Positions 9,110 to 16,579 of a stretch of 35,792 nucleotides of DNA are shown here, piece by piece. The DNA is from Pseudomonas sp. CAN1 (GTDB lineage: Bacteria > Pseudomonadota > Gammaproteobacteria > Pseudomonadales > Pseudomonadaceae): assembly GCF_030462585.1 (NCBI RefSeq), contig NZ_JASMRU010000031.1, forward strand, positions 25,098 to 60,889, written 5' to 3'. The translations under genes and the position numbers were made by a program. Numbering within the stretch: position 1 is the stretch's first letter; every line of letters begins with the position of its first letter. Below the pieces are notes generated by a model. The model saw only the letters and a program-made list of their open reading frames with translations, was not told the DNA's origin and ran no database searches.

Positions 9110-10449
9110 AGCCCCAGGGTCTGGCGCAGCGCCGTGAGCGGCCGGCGCAGCAGGTAATAGCCCAGCGGGGCACGCTCACCGTAGAGCTTGGCGGTACCGC
9201 GCAGGCCGATGCGCGGTGGCGCCTCTTCGAAGCCGGCGACCAGGCGATAGGCCAGGCCACCGCCGGGCACCGGTTCGGCCTCATAGCCGATGCGTTGCAG
9301 GCGCGCGGGCACCGATGTGAGCGGCTGGTTGTCGAGGAACAGCGCGACTTCGGCGTCATTCTCCAGCTGCATCACGTTGCCGGTGGGCAGTTCGATGCGC
9401 AGCTCGGCGCTGTTAGGGTCGGCGATTTCCATCAGGCGCTCGCCGGTGCGCACCGGCTTGCCGGTCCAGCGCTCGGCGTCGGCGAACACCGCCACACCAT
9501 TCTGCTCGGCGCGCACTTCGCTGCGCTGCAACAGTTCGCGGGCGTAATCACGTTCGGCGCGCTTCTGTTCGACGCGGGCAGCCAGCAGGTCCAGGCGCGC
9601 GGCGGATTCGCCGTCCTGGAAGGCGCGCTGGCTGTTGGCTTTCAGTTCCGCCTCGGCCACCGCCAGGGCGCGTTCGGCGACGTCCGCCTGGGCCTTGAGG
9701 GTGGTGGCGTCGAAGCGCACCAGCAGATCGCCGCGCTGCACCGCCTGGTTGGGCCGCACCACCACCTGGGCAATCACGCCGTCCAGCGGCGCGGCGATCA
9801 CCCGCCCGCCCTTGGGCACGACTTCGGCCGGGGCCAGCGCGGACTGGCGCAGCGGCACCAGCAACAGCAGCAGCACCGCGCCCAGCAGCACCGCCAGGCG
9901 CTTCTTCGGCCAGCGCAGGCGCCACGGCAGGCGCGGCTGCAAGGCCTGCCAGGCATGGGAATAGGTATCGCCCAGCTCGCTCAGCAGGGCCTTCTCGGCC
10001 ACCGACCAGGGCTGCTCGCGAGCCAGCCAGAGGCCGCCAAAGCGCACGCCAGCACGGTCGCGCAGCGGCAGCCAGAACACCTGCGGCAGGCTCATCTGCT
10101 GCTGGTCCTGGCGGGTCTGCTCGCTCAGCAGACTGCAGTCGGCCACGCCGGGCTGCTCCAGCGCACCCCTGGCGTCCAGCTCGACGCAGGCCCGCTCGAT
10201 GAATGCCACGAACGGCGCGTTCGGCTCGACCACGCTGACGCCGGTCAGCGCCCGCACCTTGCCGGCAATCAGCAGCGCGGCATGGCGATAGCCGAACAGC
10301 GCCTGGCCGTCGTTGACCATGGCGAAGCACAGACGCTCCAGACTGTCGGCGGCGCGCGCCTGGCGTTGCAGGCCGAGGAACTGGGCGAAGGCCCGCTCGA
10401 TGGCCCCGCTGGTGGCGGAGTTGGTGGTGGAATTAGTGGCGCTGTTCAT
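9106..10449 (-). CDS. GAF-domain HlyD family membrane fusion protein
   Basis: The product has 447 residues. After a short Asn/Ser/Thr-rich start (NSATNSTTNSATS), residues about 17-165 look like a GAF sensor domain (ERLCFAMVNDGQALFGYRHAALLIAG, VFWLPLRDRAGVRFGGLWLA). One membrane helix follows (RLAVLLGAVLLLLLVPL, about 185-205). The rest is an HlyD-type adaptor: first lipoyl half (GRVIAAPLDGVIAQVVVRPNQAVQRGDLLVRFD), a long alpha hairpin, second half (AEQNGVAVFADAERWTGKPVRTGERLMEI) and a beta-barrel. The topology would put GAF in the cytoplasm and the adaptor in the periplasm. The gene overlaps both neighbours by four bases (ATGA at 10446-10449, GTGA at 9106-9109), so three adaptor-type genes are translationally coupled. 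The ligand of the GAF part is unknown. Confidence 0.83.
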   Translation of the reverse strand: MNSATNSTTNSATSGAIERAFAQFLGLQRQARAADSLERLCFAMVNDGQALFGYRHAALLIAGKVRALTGVSVVEPNAPFVAFIERACVELDARGALEQPGVADCSLLSEQTRQDQQQMSLPQVFWLPLRDRAGVRFGGLWLAREQPWSVAEKALLSELGDTYSHAWQALQPRLPWRLRWPKKRLAVLLGAVLLLLLVPLRQSALAPAEVVPKGGRVIAAPLDGVIAQVVVRPNQAVQRGDLLVRFDATTLKAQADVAERALAVAEAELKANSQRAFQDGESAARLDLLAARVEQKRAERDYARELLQRSEVRAEQNGVAVFADAERWTGKPVRTGERLMEIADPNSAELRIELPTGNVMQLENDAEVALFLDNQPLTSVPARLQRIGYEAEPVPGGGLAYRLVAGFEEAPPRIGLRGTAKLYGERAPLGYYLLRRPLTALRQTLGL

Positions 10450-11228
10450 GGCGACTCGGCGAAGCGCGCGGTGCCGCTCATGCCGGCGACCAGGCCGGCG
10501 CTGGGCGGTACGCTGGCGATCAGCAGCAGGGTCTGGCTGGCTTCGTCGATGCGTGCGCCCAGGCGCTTGACCTCAGCCTGCAGCGGCTGGCCGGTTTCGT
10601 CCGGGGTGAAACTGAAATGCTCGCCCGGCTTGAGCTTCGACAGCCAGCGCGACGGCACCAGCAGGCGGATTTCCAGGCTGCGGTTGTCGACGATCTCCAG
10701 CAGCGGAGCGCCGCTGGCGACACTTTCAAAAGGTTGCGCCTTGCGCTGCACCACCTGGCCGTCATAGGGCGCCTGCACGCCGCAACGGCGCACCTGCACC
10801 TGATAGACCTGCGCTTGCGCCTGGGCTTCGGCCTGCTTGGCCTCGGCCAGGGCCACTTCGTAGCGGCCCACGGAATTGAGCGAGGCCAACTGGCGGTTGT
10901 GCGACAGTTCTTCAGCTGCCGCCCGCACTCCGGCCTGGGCGGCATTCAGCTGGGCCTGGTAGGCGGAGCAGTCGAAGCGCACCAGCACATCGCCCTTCTT
11001 GAACGCCTGGCCCTCGGCGAAGGGCATCTCCAGGATGCGCCCGGCCAGTTCGCTGGACAGCATCGCCTGCTCGCGGGCATGCAACACGCCACGCACATCG
11101 CGGCCGGCGCTTTCGCCCGAGCTGCTGGCGGGGGCTGGCAACAATGGATCGGGCAACGGCTCGGCCGCCTGCGCGCCAACCGCCAAGGCCAAGACTCCCC
11201 AGATTCCCCAACCGACTTGCCTGCGCAT
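10446..11228 (-). CDS. Periplasmic HlyD/RND-type adaptor protein
   Basis: This 260-residue protein has a Sec signal peptide (MRRQVGWGIWGVLALAVGAQA, cut near AQA-AEP) and no clear Cys lipobox. A membrane-fusion-protein fold follows: first barrel-sandwich half (LSSELAGRILEMPFAEGQAFKKGDVLVRFD), a coiled-coil hairpin (AEELSHNRQLASLNSVGRYEVALAEAKQAEAQ), second half (APYDGQVVQRKAQPFESVASGAPLLEI) and a beta-barrel. At 260 residues it is shorter than usual RND adaptors (350-400) because the distal domain is missing. GGAGG lies seven bases before ATG 11228. It is the first structural gene after the TetR regulator, and its stop overlaps the next start (ATGA). No inner-membrane RND pump or ABC ATPase is beside it. 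Confidence 0.83.
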   Translation of the reverse strand: MRRQVGWGIWGVLALAVGAQAAEPLPDPLLPAPASSSGESAGRDVRGVLHAREQAMLSSELAGRILEMPFAEGQAFKKGDVLVRFDCSAYQAQLNAAQAGVRAAAEELSHNRQLASLNSVGRYEVALAEAKQAEAQAQAQVYQVQVRRCGVQAPYDGQVVQRKAQPFESVASGAPLLEIVDNRSLEIRLLVPSRWLSKLKPGEHFSFTPDETGQPLQAEVKRLGARIDEASQTLLLIASVPPSAGLVAGMSGTARFAESP

Positions 11229-11240
11229 CCTTCGCCCTCC

Positions 11241-11259
11241 ACTTCACGAAGCGCGAAGT
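11241..11259. promoter_or_regulatory. Imperfect palindrome, candidate TetR operator
   Basis: ACTTCACGAAGCGCGAAGT has arms ACTTCACG and CGCGAAGT that match at 7 of 8 positions around AAG. It lies in the 78-base gap between the TetR stop and the first adaptor gene, 13 bases before that gene's ATG. A repressor bound here could control the export genes separately from tetR. Being an operator is inference. Confidence 0.4.
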
Positions 11260-11306
11260 CTATGTGAGCGCCCGGCCGTAGGAAATATCCGTACAGCACT
11301 CTGCCA

Positions 11307-11954
11307 CTATTTATTCTGCTCGGCGCCCCGGTAGAACCCCAGCACCAGCTGCACCAGCTCATCCTCGATGCCTTGCCGGCGCTCCGGGCGCAGGGTCTCC
11401 GGGTCTTCCAGCATGGCCCGCAGCACGCCGCTGACGGCATGGGCGAGGACGAACGCCTGGGCTTCGTCCAGGCTGCGAAGATGCTGGTCGGCACCGGCCA
11501 CGCCATGGCTGATCAGGTGCGCAATGATGTTGCCGCGCAGGCCGGGCAACGGGCTGCCGCCGCCGCGGGTGAGCAGGTAGTGCATCAGCGCCCGGTGCGC
11601 GCCGGTGCGTCCGCCATAGGCGCTGACGGCGGCATGGATGACCGCGCGGATGCGTGCGCCGGGCGTTTCCTCGGGATGATCGGTCAGCGCCGCCATCACG
11701 CCGCTGGCCAGTTGCGCCAGTTCGCGGCGGGCCAGCTCGTCGAGGACGCGATCCTTGTTGGGGAAGTACTGGTACAGCGTGCCGACGCTGACGCCGGCCA
11801 GCTCCGCCACATGGTTGGTGGTGAAACCGTCCAGGCCGTCGCGGTCGAGGATGCGCCGGGACGCCTCCAATATGAGTTCGACCTTCTCCATGGCCCGTGC
11901 CTGGCGTGGCAGGCGGCGGCTATCCGGCTGAATTTCCTCGGGTTTTCTGGGCAT
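11307..11954 (-). CDS. TetR/AcrR family transcriptional regulator
   Basis: This is a 215-residue repressor-type regulator. The N-terminal helix-turn-helix is clear (ILEASRRILDRDGLDGFTTNHVAELAGVSVGTLYQYFPNKDRVLDEL, residues about 25-72), and the C-terminal part is an all-helical ligand or dimer domain. A longer frame reaches 12014, but ATG 11954 (MPRKPEE) has GGAG seven bases upstream and fits family length. It heads the minus-strand block of HlyD-type genes and diverges from the small membrane protein at 12074. It most likely controls the adaptor genes next to it. The ligand is unknown. Confidence 0.88.
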   Translation of the reverse strand: MPRKPEEIQPDSRRLPRQARAMEKVELILEASRRILDRDGLDGFTTNHVAELAGVSVGTLYQYFPNKDRVLDELARRELAQLASGVMAALTDHPEETPGARIRAVIHAAVSAYGGRTGAHRALMHYLLTRGGGSPLPGLRGNIIAHLISHGVAGADQHLRSLDEAQAFVLAHAVSGVLRAMLEDPETLRPERRQGIEDELVQLVLGFYRGAEQNK

Positions 11955-12073
11955 GGAGGTGCTCCGGGAAAGCGAGTACAGCCAAACCCGCGACCTTTCT
12001 ATCATGGCAGCCACATCGAGACCGGCAAGCTTGGCGGATGAACCGCACCTCCGGCGCTCGGGAGCCTTTTGCC

Positions 12074-12409
12074 ATGAGCCACAAGCCCCACACCGCGCAA
12101 CTGGACGACGACATCTGCGTGCACATCTTCGCCGCCTCCGGCGCCATGGTCGGCGTGTGCCTGACGGTGGTGGGCATCCTCCACGTCATCGTCAACCTGC
12201 ATCGGGTCGACCTGATCGGCCAGGACATGCTTGCGCTCAATACGGTGATCTACCTGGCCACCAGCCTCGCCGCCTACTTCGGCCTGCGCACCCGCAAGCT
12301 GCAGCGCAACCACCGGCTGGAACGCATCGCCGACCTGCTGTTCCTCCTCGGCCTGACGCTGACGACGCTGACCACCGCCTTCATCGCCTGCGCCCTGTCC
12401 TGCTGCTGA
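12074..12409 (+). CDS. Small three-helix membrane protein, unknown function
   Basis: This is a 111-residue protein I cannot assign to a named family. It has three likely membrane helices: about 17-41 (HIFAASGAMVGVCLTVVGILHVIV), about 53-71 (LALNTVIYLATSLAAYFGL) and about 85-108 (ADLLFLLGLTLTTLTTAFIACAL). A basic loop (RTRKLQRNHRLER) lies between the second and third, and the protein ends in SCC. The start at ATG 12074 is preferred over 12038 because GGGAGCC lies about nine bases upstream. It faces the metal-transport operon tail to tail with a 19-base gap and diverges from tetR. The Cys-Cys end and the neighbouring P-type ATPase suggest a possible metal link, but that is inference. Confidence 0.7.
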   Translation: MSHKPHTAQLDDDICVHIFAASGAMVGVCLTVVGILHVIVNLHRVDLIGQDMLALNTVIYLATSLAAYFGLRTRKLQRNHRLERIADLLFLLGLTLTTLTTAFIACALSCC

Positions 12410-12428
12410 ACCTCAGGGCAAGCCCCGG

Positions 12429-14420
12429 CTAGCCCGCCGTGAGCGCGGCAGCCGGCGGCAACGGCCGGGTCGCCGGCTCACTGCGCTCCGGCAGGCGTTC
12501 GTCGTAGCGCAGCAGGCGCCCGGCGTTGGCCAGCACCAGCAGGGTGCTGAGGTTGTGCAGCAGCGCGGCGATCATCGCGCCCGCCGCGCCGAGCAGGCCG
12601 AAGGCGGCCGCGACGACGATGGCCAGGGTCCAGCCGAGGCCGATCAGCACGTTGACCTGCAGCGTGCGCCGGCACAGGCGGCTCAGGCGGATGCAGGTGC
12701 CGAGCCGGCGCAGGTCACCATTGATCAGCACGATGTCCGCCGCCGCCAGGGCGATGTCGGCGCCGCCCGCGCCCATGGCCACGCCCACGGCGCCGGCCTT
12801 GAGCGCCAGGGAGTCGTTGATACCGTCGCCGACCACCAGCGGGCGGAAGCCGGTCTGCAGTTCCTGGTTCACCTGGTGCAGCTTGTCTTCCGGCAGGGCC
12901 TGGGCCACCACGCTGCCGATGCCGACCTGGGCGGCCACCGCATCGGCGACGCTGCGGCGGTCGCCGGTCAGCAACAGTTGGCGGCGCAGCCCGAGCTCAC
13001 GCAGCTGCTCCATGGCCTCGCCGGCCTCGGCACGCACGTTGTCGGCCAGCAGCAGCCAGGCGAGGAAGCGTCCGTCCAGCGCCAGCCCGGCAATCGGGCC
13101 GTCGTGCAGAGGGACATCGGGGATGGCGATGCCCAGGCGCTGGAACAGTTCAGGCCGGCCCAGCGCCGCCTCGCCCTCCTCCGTCTGCGCCACCACGCCG
13201 AAGCCCTGGCGCTCGTGCAGCTCGCTCAGCGGCAGCAGTTGCGCGTGGGGCACCAGCGCCGCCAGGGCGCGGCTGACCGGATGGCTGCTGGCAGCACCGA
13301 GGCTGGCGGCCAGCCGCGCGACGGCTTCGCGGGGCTGGCTGGAGTCATCGCTGACGATGCTGTGCAGGCGCAGTTCGCCGTAGGTCAGGGTGCCGGTCTT
13401 GTCGATCACCAGCGAGGACAGGTCAGCCAGCTCTTCGAGGAAGGCCGAGCCGCGAATCAGGATGCCGTGCCGCGCCGCCACGGCAATGCCCGCCACGGCG
13501 GTGGCCGGCGCCGACAGCACCAGCGCGCAGGGGCACGCCGCCACCAGCACGGCGAGCATCGCCTGGGCGTCGCTGGTGACGAACCAGGTCACCGCGGCGA
13601 TCAGCAGGACCAGCAACAGGTAACGCCCGGCGTACCGCTCCAGCAGGCGGGTGATCGGCGGCTTGGCCTGCTCGGCACGCTGCATCAGGGCGATCACCTT
13701 GCCGAGGGTGGAATCGTCGCCGGTGCGGGTCACTTCCACCCGCAGCAGGCCATCGAGGTTGATGGCGCCGCCGTAGATGTCCGCGCCGGCCGCCACTTCC
13801 ACCGGCACCGCCTCGCCGGTGATCGGCGCGGTGTCGAGGCTGGCCTGCCCGTCGAGCACGCGGCCGTCGGCCGGCACCCGGTCGCCAGCGCGAACTTCGA
13901 CCTGATCGCCGGCCTTGAGGCTGGCGTTGTCCACTTCGCTGATCTGCCCGTCGGCGCCGATCAGCCGCGCCTGGCTGCGGGTCAGGCGGCCGAGGGCGTC
14001 GATGGCTTCCTGTGAGCCGAGCACGCTGCGCTCTTCGAGGACGTGACCGAAGATCATGATGATCGGCAGCAGCGCCGCCGTGGCCAGGTCGCCGGTGGCC
14101 CAGGCGCCGAGCATGGCGAGGCCGATCAGTTGGTCGGTGAGGCCGTGCAGGCTGGGATGCAGCAGGCTGTGCCAGGCCGAACGCAGCACCGGCACGGCCA
14201 CCAGCAGCGAGGCAATGCCCAGCAGCAGCTGGGTGACGCCCTCCTGCTCCGGCGCCAGCCAGCGCCAGGCCAACCCGAGGCCGAGCAGGCCCAGGGCAAG
14301 CATCGCCAGGCTGAGCTGGCGCGCGGCGCGGCGGCGCTCGTCGACCGAGAGCAGCCCGGAGGTCAGGTGCATGTGGCTGTGACCGTGATGGTCATGGCCG
14401 TGGTGGTGATGGCCACTCAT
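12429..14420 (-). CDS. hmtA: P1B-type heavy-metal P-type ATPase, HmtA-like
   Basis: This 663-residue inner-membrane pump moves transition metal ions using ATP. It starts with ten His in 18 residues (MSGHHHHGHDHHGHSHMH) and lacks the usual Cys-based HMA metal-binding domain. Visible motifs are TGEA (201-204, where TGES is usual), CPC in the transport helix (296-298), DKTGTLTYG (phosphorylated Asp340), the HP dipeptide in SSHPVSRAL, TGDRRSVADA, GDGINDSLAL, and LLHNLSTLLVLANAGRLL near the end. The ATG has AGGAG ten bases before it and lies 43 bases after the third SPFH gene, so it is the last gene of that operon. The make-up and SPFH neighbours recall P. aeruginosa HmtA, described as a zinc/copper importer. 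Orthology, and therefore direction of transport, is from memory and not proven here. Confidence 0.82.
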   Translation of the reverse strand: MSGHHHHGHDHHGHSHMHLTSGLLSVDERRRAARQLSLAMLALGLLGLGLAWRWLAPEQEGVTQLLLGIASLLVAVPVLRSAWHSLLHPSLHGLTDQLIGLAMLGAWATGDLATAALLPIIMIFGHVLEERSVLGSQEAIDALGRLTRSQARLIGADGQISEVDNASLKAGDQVEVRAGDRVPADGRVLDGQASLDTAPITGEAVPVEVAAGADIYGGAINLDGLLRVEVTRTGDDSTLGKVIALMQRAEQAKPPITRLLERYAGRYLLLVLLIAAVTWFVTSDAQAMLAVLVAACPCALVLSAPATAVAGIAVAARHGILIRGSAFLEELADLSSLVIDKTGTLTYGELRLHSIVSDDSSQPREAVARLAASLGAASSHPVSRALAALVPHAQLLPLSELHERQGFGVVAQTEEGEAALGRPELFQRLGIAIPDVPLHDGPIAGLALDGRFLAWLLLADNVRAEAGEAMEQLRELGLRRQLLLTGDRRSVADAVAAQVGIGSVVAQALPEDKLHQVNQELQTGFRPLVVGDGINDSLALKAGAVGVAMGAGGADIALAAADIVLINGDLRRLGTCIRLSRLCRRTLQVNVLIGLGWTLAIVVAAAFGLLGAAGAMIAALLHNLSTLLVLANAGRLLRYDERLPERSEPATRPLPPAAALTAG

Positions 14421-14463
14421 GCCGGGAAGCTCCTGCTGGCAGAGAAAGACGGAACGGACTCGA

Positions 14464-15492
14464 TCATTGCTTGGGCCCCTGCAGGATCATTCGTCCCGCG
14501 TCGTCGGGGTTCACCGCGGTCACCGAGCCTGCGCGGGAGAGAATCGCCGGCACCCGTTCGCGATACAGGCGCAGCGCCAGGCCCGGATCCTTCTGCTGGC
14601 CAAGGCTGACGATGCTGGCTGTATCGCTGCGTGCGCGGGACAGCCGTTCGGTCGCCTCGGCCTGCGCCACCTGGACGATGCGGTCAGCCGACTGGGTCGC
14701 CGTCTGCTGCTTGCGCGCGGCGTCGTTGCGGGCCATGGCCACGGCCTGTTCGGCCTGCTGGCTGGCGGTGAGCACGGCGTTGAAGGCGTTGACCGCAGAC
14801 AGCGGCAACGAGGACTGCACATCGACGCGGGCAATCTCGATGCCCAGGCCCGCGCCTTCGTCATGCAGCTTCGCCAGGCTGGCATTGATGCCCTGCTGCA
14901 GGTCGCCGCGCAGGCGTTCGCGGCGCTCGGCCAGGGCGGAATCGCCGCCCACCAGTTCCGGGCGCGCCACCAGGATGGCGTCCATGTCGCGGGACGCGCA
15001 GACCTGCACGGCGTTGCGCTCCACCAGGCGATCCAGCGCCGGCTCGACGTGGGCGCCCTGCCGGGCGAAGGCGTAGGGATCGCTGACCTTGTAGAAGACC
15101 CGCACGTCCAGCTGCACCACGCCGGAATCGCCGGTCAGCAGGTAGCCGGAGCCGGCGGTGGAGTCGTTGGCCAGGGTGCCGTCGTAATCGGTCTTCTGCG
15201 CCTGCTCCGAACGCAGCAGCAACTCGACCCTGCGCTCGGTCACGCGGCCGGCCGAGGGCAGCATGATCACTTCCTCGAAGGGGCGCGGCCAGGCCAGCAG
15301 CAGGCCGGCGTTCTGGATGCGGTTCTCGGCGCCCAGGCGCAGCACCACTGCGCGGCTTTCCGGGCCGATCTGGCGGACGTTGCCGGCCAGCCAGCCCAGC
15401 GCCGCCAGCAGCGTCACCGCGTAGAGCGCGAGGAAGCCTGTACGGCCGGCCTGCAGCCAGGGGCTCGGCTGCCCCTGCTCCGGCTTACTCAT
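14464..15492 (-). CDS. SPFH (HflK/HflC-like) membrane protein 3
   Basis: This 342-residue protein has one N-terminal membrane helix (FLALYAVTLLAALGWLAG, about 20-38). An SPFH/Band 7 domain follows (IGPESRAVVLRLGAENRIQNAGLLLAWPRPFEEVIMLP; VVQLDVRVFYKVSDPYAFAR), then an Ala/Gln/Arg-rich coiled coil (ASQQAEQAVAMARNDAARKQ). The longer frame to 15660 is rejected: ATG 15492 (MSKPEQGQ) overlaps the stop of the previous SPFH gene by eight bases and gives family-like protein from the start. It resembles the HflK/HflC modulators of FtsH, but three such genes beside a metal ATPase suggest a separate complex. It has no His-rich tail, unlike its upstream neighbour. Confidence 0.85.
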   Translation of the reverse strand: MSKPEQGQPSPWLQAGRTGFLALYAVTLLAALGWLAGNVRQIGPESRAVVLRLGAENRIQNAGLLLAWPRPFEEVIMLPSAGRVTERRVELLLRSEQAQKTDYDGTLANDSTAGSGYLLTGDSGVVQLDVRVFYKVSDPYAFARQGAHVEPALDRLVERNAVQVCASRDMDAILVARPELVGGDSALAERRERLRGDLQQGINASLAKLHDEGAGLGIEIARVDVQSSLPLSAVNAFNAVLTASQQAEQAVAMARNDAARKQQTATQSADRIVQVAQAEATERLSRARSDTASIVSLGQQKDPGLALRLYRERVPAILSRAGSVTAVNPDDAGRMILQGPKQ

Positions 15493-16552
15493 GGGCAGAC
15501 CCGCTGGAATGAGCGGTGCCGGCTGGCAGCGTCGGGCCGTCCACCAGCACGCGGAACGGCGCGGCGTCGGTGCGCAGGACCAGGCGGGTGCCGGGGTTGA
15601 CGATGGTGCCGAGGGTGTCGAGGGAGCGCAGCAGGTTGTACAGCTCGGGCGCGCCGGCATAGGCCTTGCCGTAGATTTCCGCGGCCTCGACCTGGGATTG
15701 CGCCTGGATACCGGCCGCCTTCACGCTGGCGTCGGCTTCCAGGATGCGCGCGTCGCGCTCGGCGGCGGACTGGATTTCGGCGGCCTTGCGCTTGCCTTCT
15801 GCAGTGCGCTCGGTAGCGATGGTCTCGCGCTCGGCGCGCATGCGATCGACGGTGGCGTCGAGGGTCACCTTGGGCAGGGTCAGGCGCTCGATGCCGACCT
15901 GCACCACGCGCACGCCATAGGTGTCGCTGAGCTGCTTGTCGATCTGCTGGCGCAGGCGCTGTTCGAAGGCGTCGATGCGCACGCGGCTGCCGTCGACATT
16001 GACCAGATCGGCCAGCTCGAAGCCGCTGGCGGTGGTTTCCAGCGCCGAGCCGACCAGGGTGCGAATCTGCCGCGCGGCCTCGTCGGGCTGGTTCTGCACG
16101 GCACGCATGAAGCGCTGGATGCTCTCCGGCTCCGGCGCCACCTGCCAGGCGATGTAGGCCTGAACGATGATCCGCAGGCCATCGCGGGTGCCGACATCCT
16201 GCAGGCCGCTGGAGGTGGTGCGCAGGCGCAGGTCAACCGGCACCGCCGCCTCGAAGGGCACCGGCCAGCGCCAGGCCAGGCCCGGCTCGATCAGCACCCG
16301 CGAAGGATTGCCGAAACGCGTGATGACAGTCGCCTCGCCGACTCGCACCTGGACGAAGCAGGCCGTGGCCGCCATCGCCAGCAGCAGCAGCGCAGCGACG
16401 CCGATGCGCCGCCAGGCGTGGCCGGACTCGCCACGGCCGTGCTCATGGTCGTGGCCATGCCCGTGCGGATGTTGGTCATGGTCGTGGGAATGATCATGGC
16501 CGCGGTCGTGGTGGGAATGCCCGTCATGGGCGTGGGTAGCGTTCGAGCTCAA
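15485..16552 (-). CDS. SPFH (HflC-like) protein 2 with His-rich cytoplasmic tail
   Basis: This 355-residue protein has 16 His in its first 45 residues (HSHHDRGHDHSHDHDQHPHG and more), then a membrane helix (IGVAALLLLAMAATACFVQV, about 51-70). An HflC-like SPFH domain follows (VGEATVITRFGNPSRVLIEPGLAWRWPVPFE; GLRIIVQAYIAWQV; VVQVGIERLTLPKV), and then the typical charged coiled coil (RAERETIATERTAEGKRKAAEI). The His tail looks like a metal-binding segment and matches in style the tail of the ATPase two genes downstream. The gene begins 27 bases after the first SPFH gene and overlaps the third. A metal-linked role, such as scaffolding the transporter, is inference. Confidence 0.87.
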   Translation of the reverse strand: MSSNATHAHDGHSHHDRGHDHSHDHDQHPHGHGHDHEHGRGESGHAWRRIGVAALLLLAMAATACFVQVRVGEATVITRFGNPSRVLIEPGLAWRWPVPFEAAVPVDLRLRTTSSGLQDVGTRDGLRIIVQAYIAWQVAPEPESIQRFMRAVQNQPDEAARQIRTLVGSALETTASGFELADLVNVDGSRVRIDAFEQRLRQQIDKQLSDTYGVRVVQVGIERLTLPKVTLDATVDRMRAERETIATERTAEGKRKAAEIQSAAERDARILEADASVKAAGIQAQSQVEAAEIYGKAYAGAPELYNLLRSLDTLGTIVNPGTRLVLRTDAAPFRVLVDGPTLPAGTAHSSGSAHE

Positions 16553-16579
16553 AGGACGCGCTCCTGGGCTGCGGCGGGA

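Noticed and set aside
7493-9157. Plus-strand open frame of 554 codons opposite the M50-HlyD gene
   Set aside because: Gln/Ala/Arg-rich antisense product with no fold. The minus frame has HELGH and HlyD motifs.
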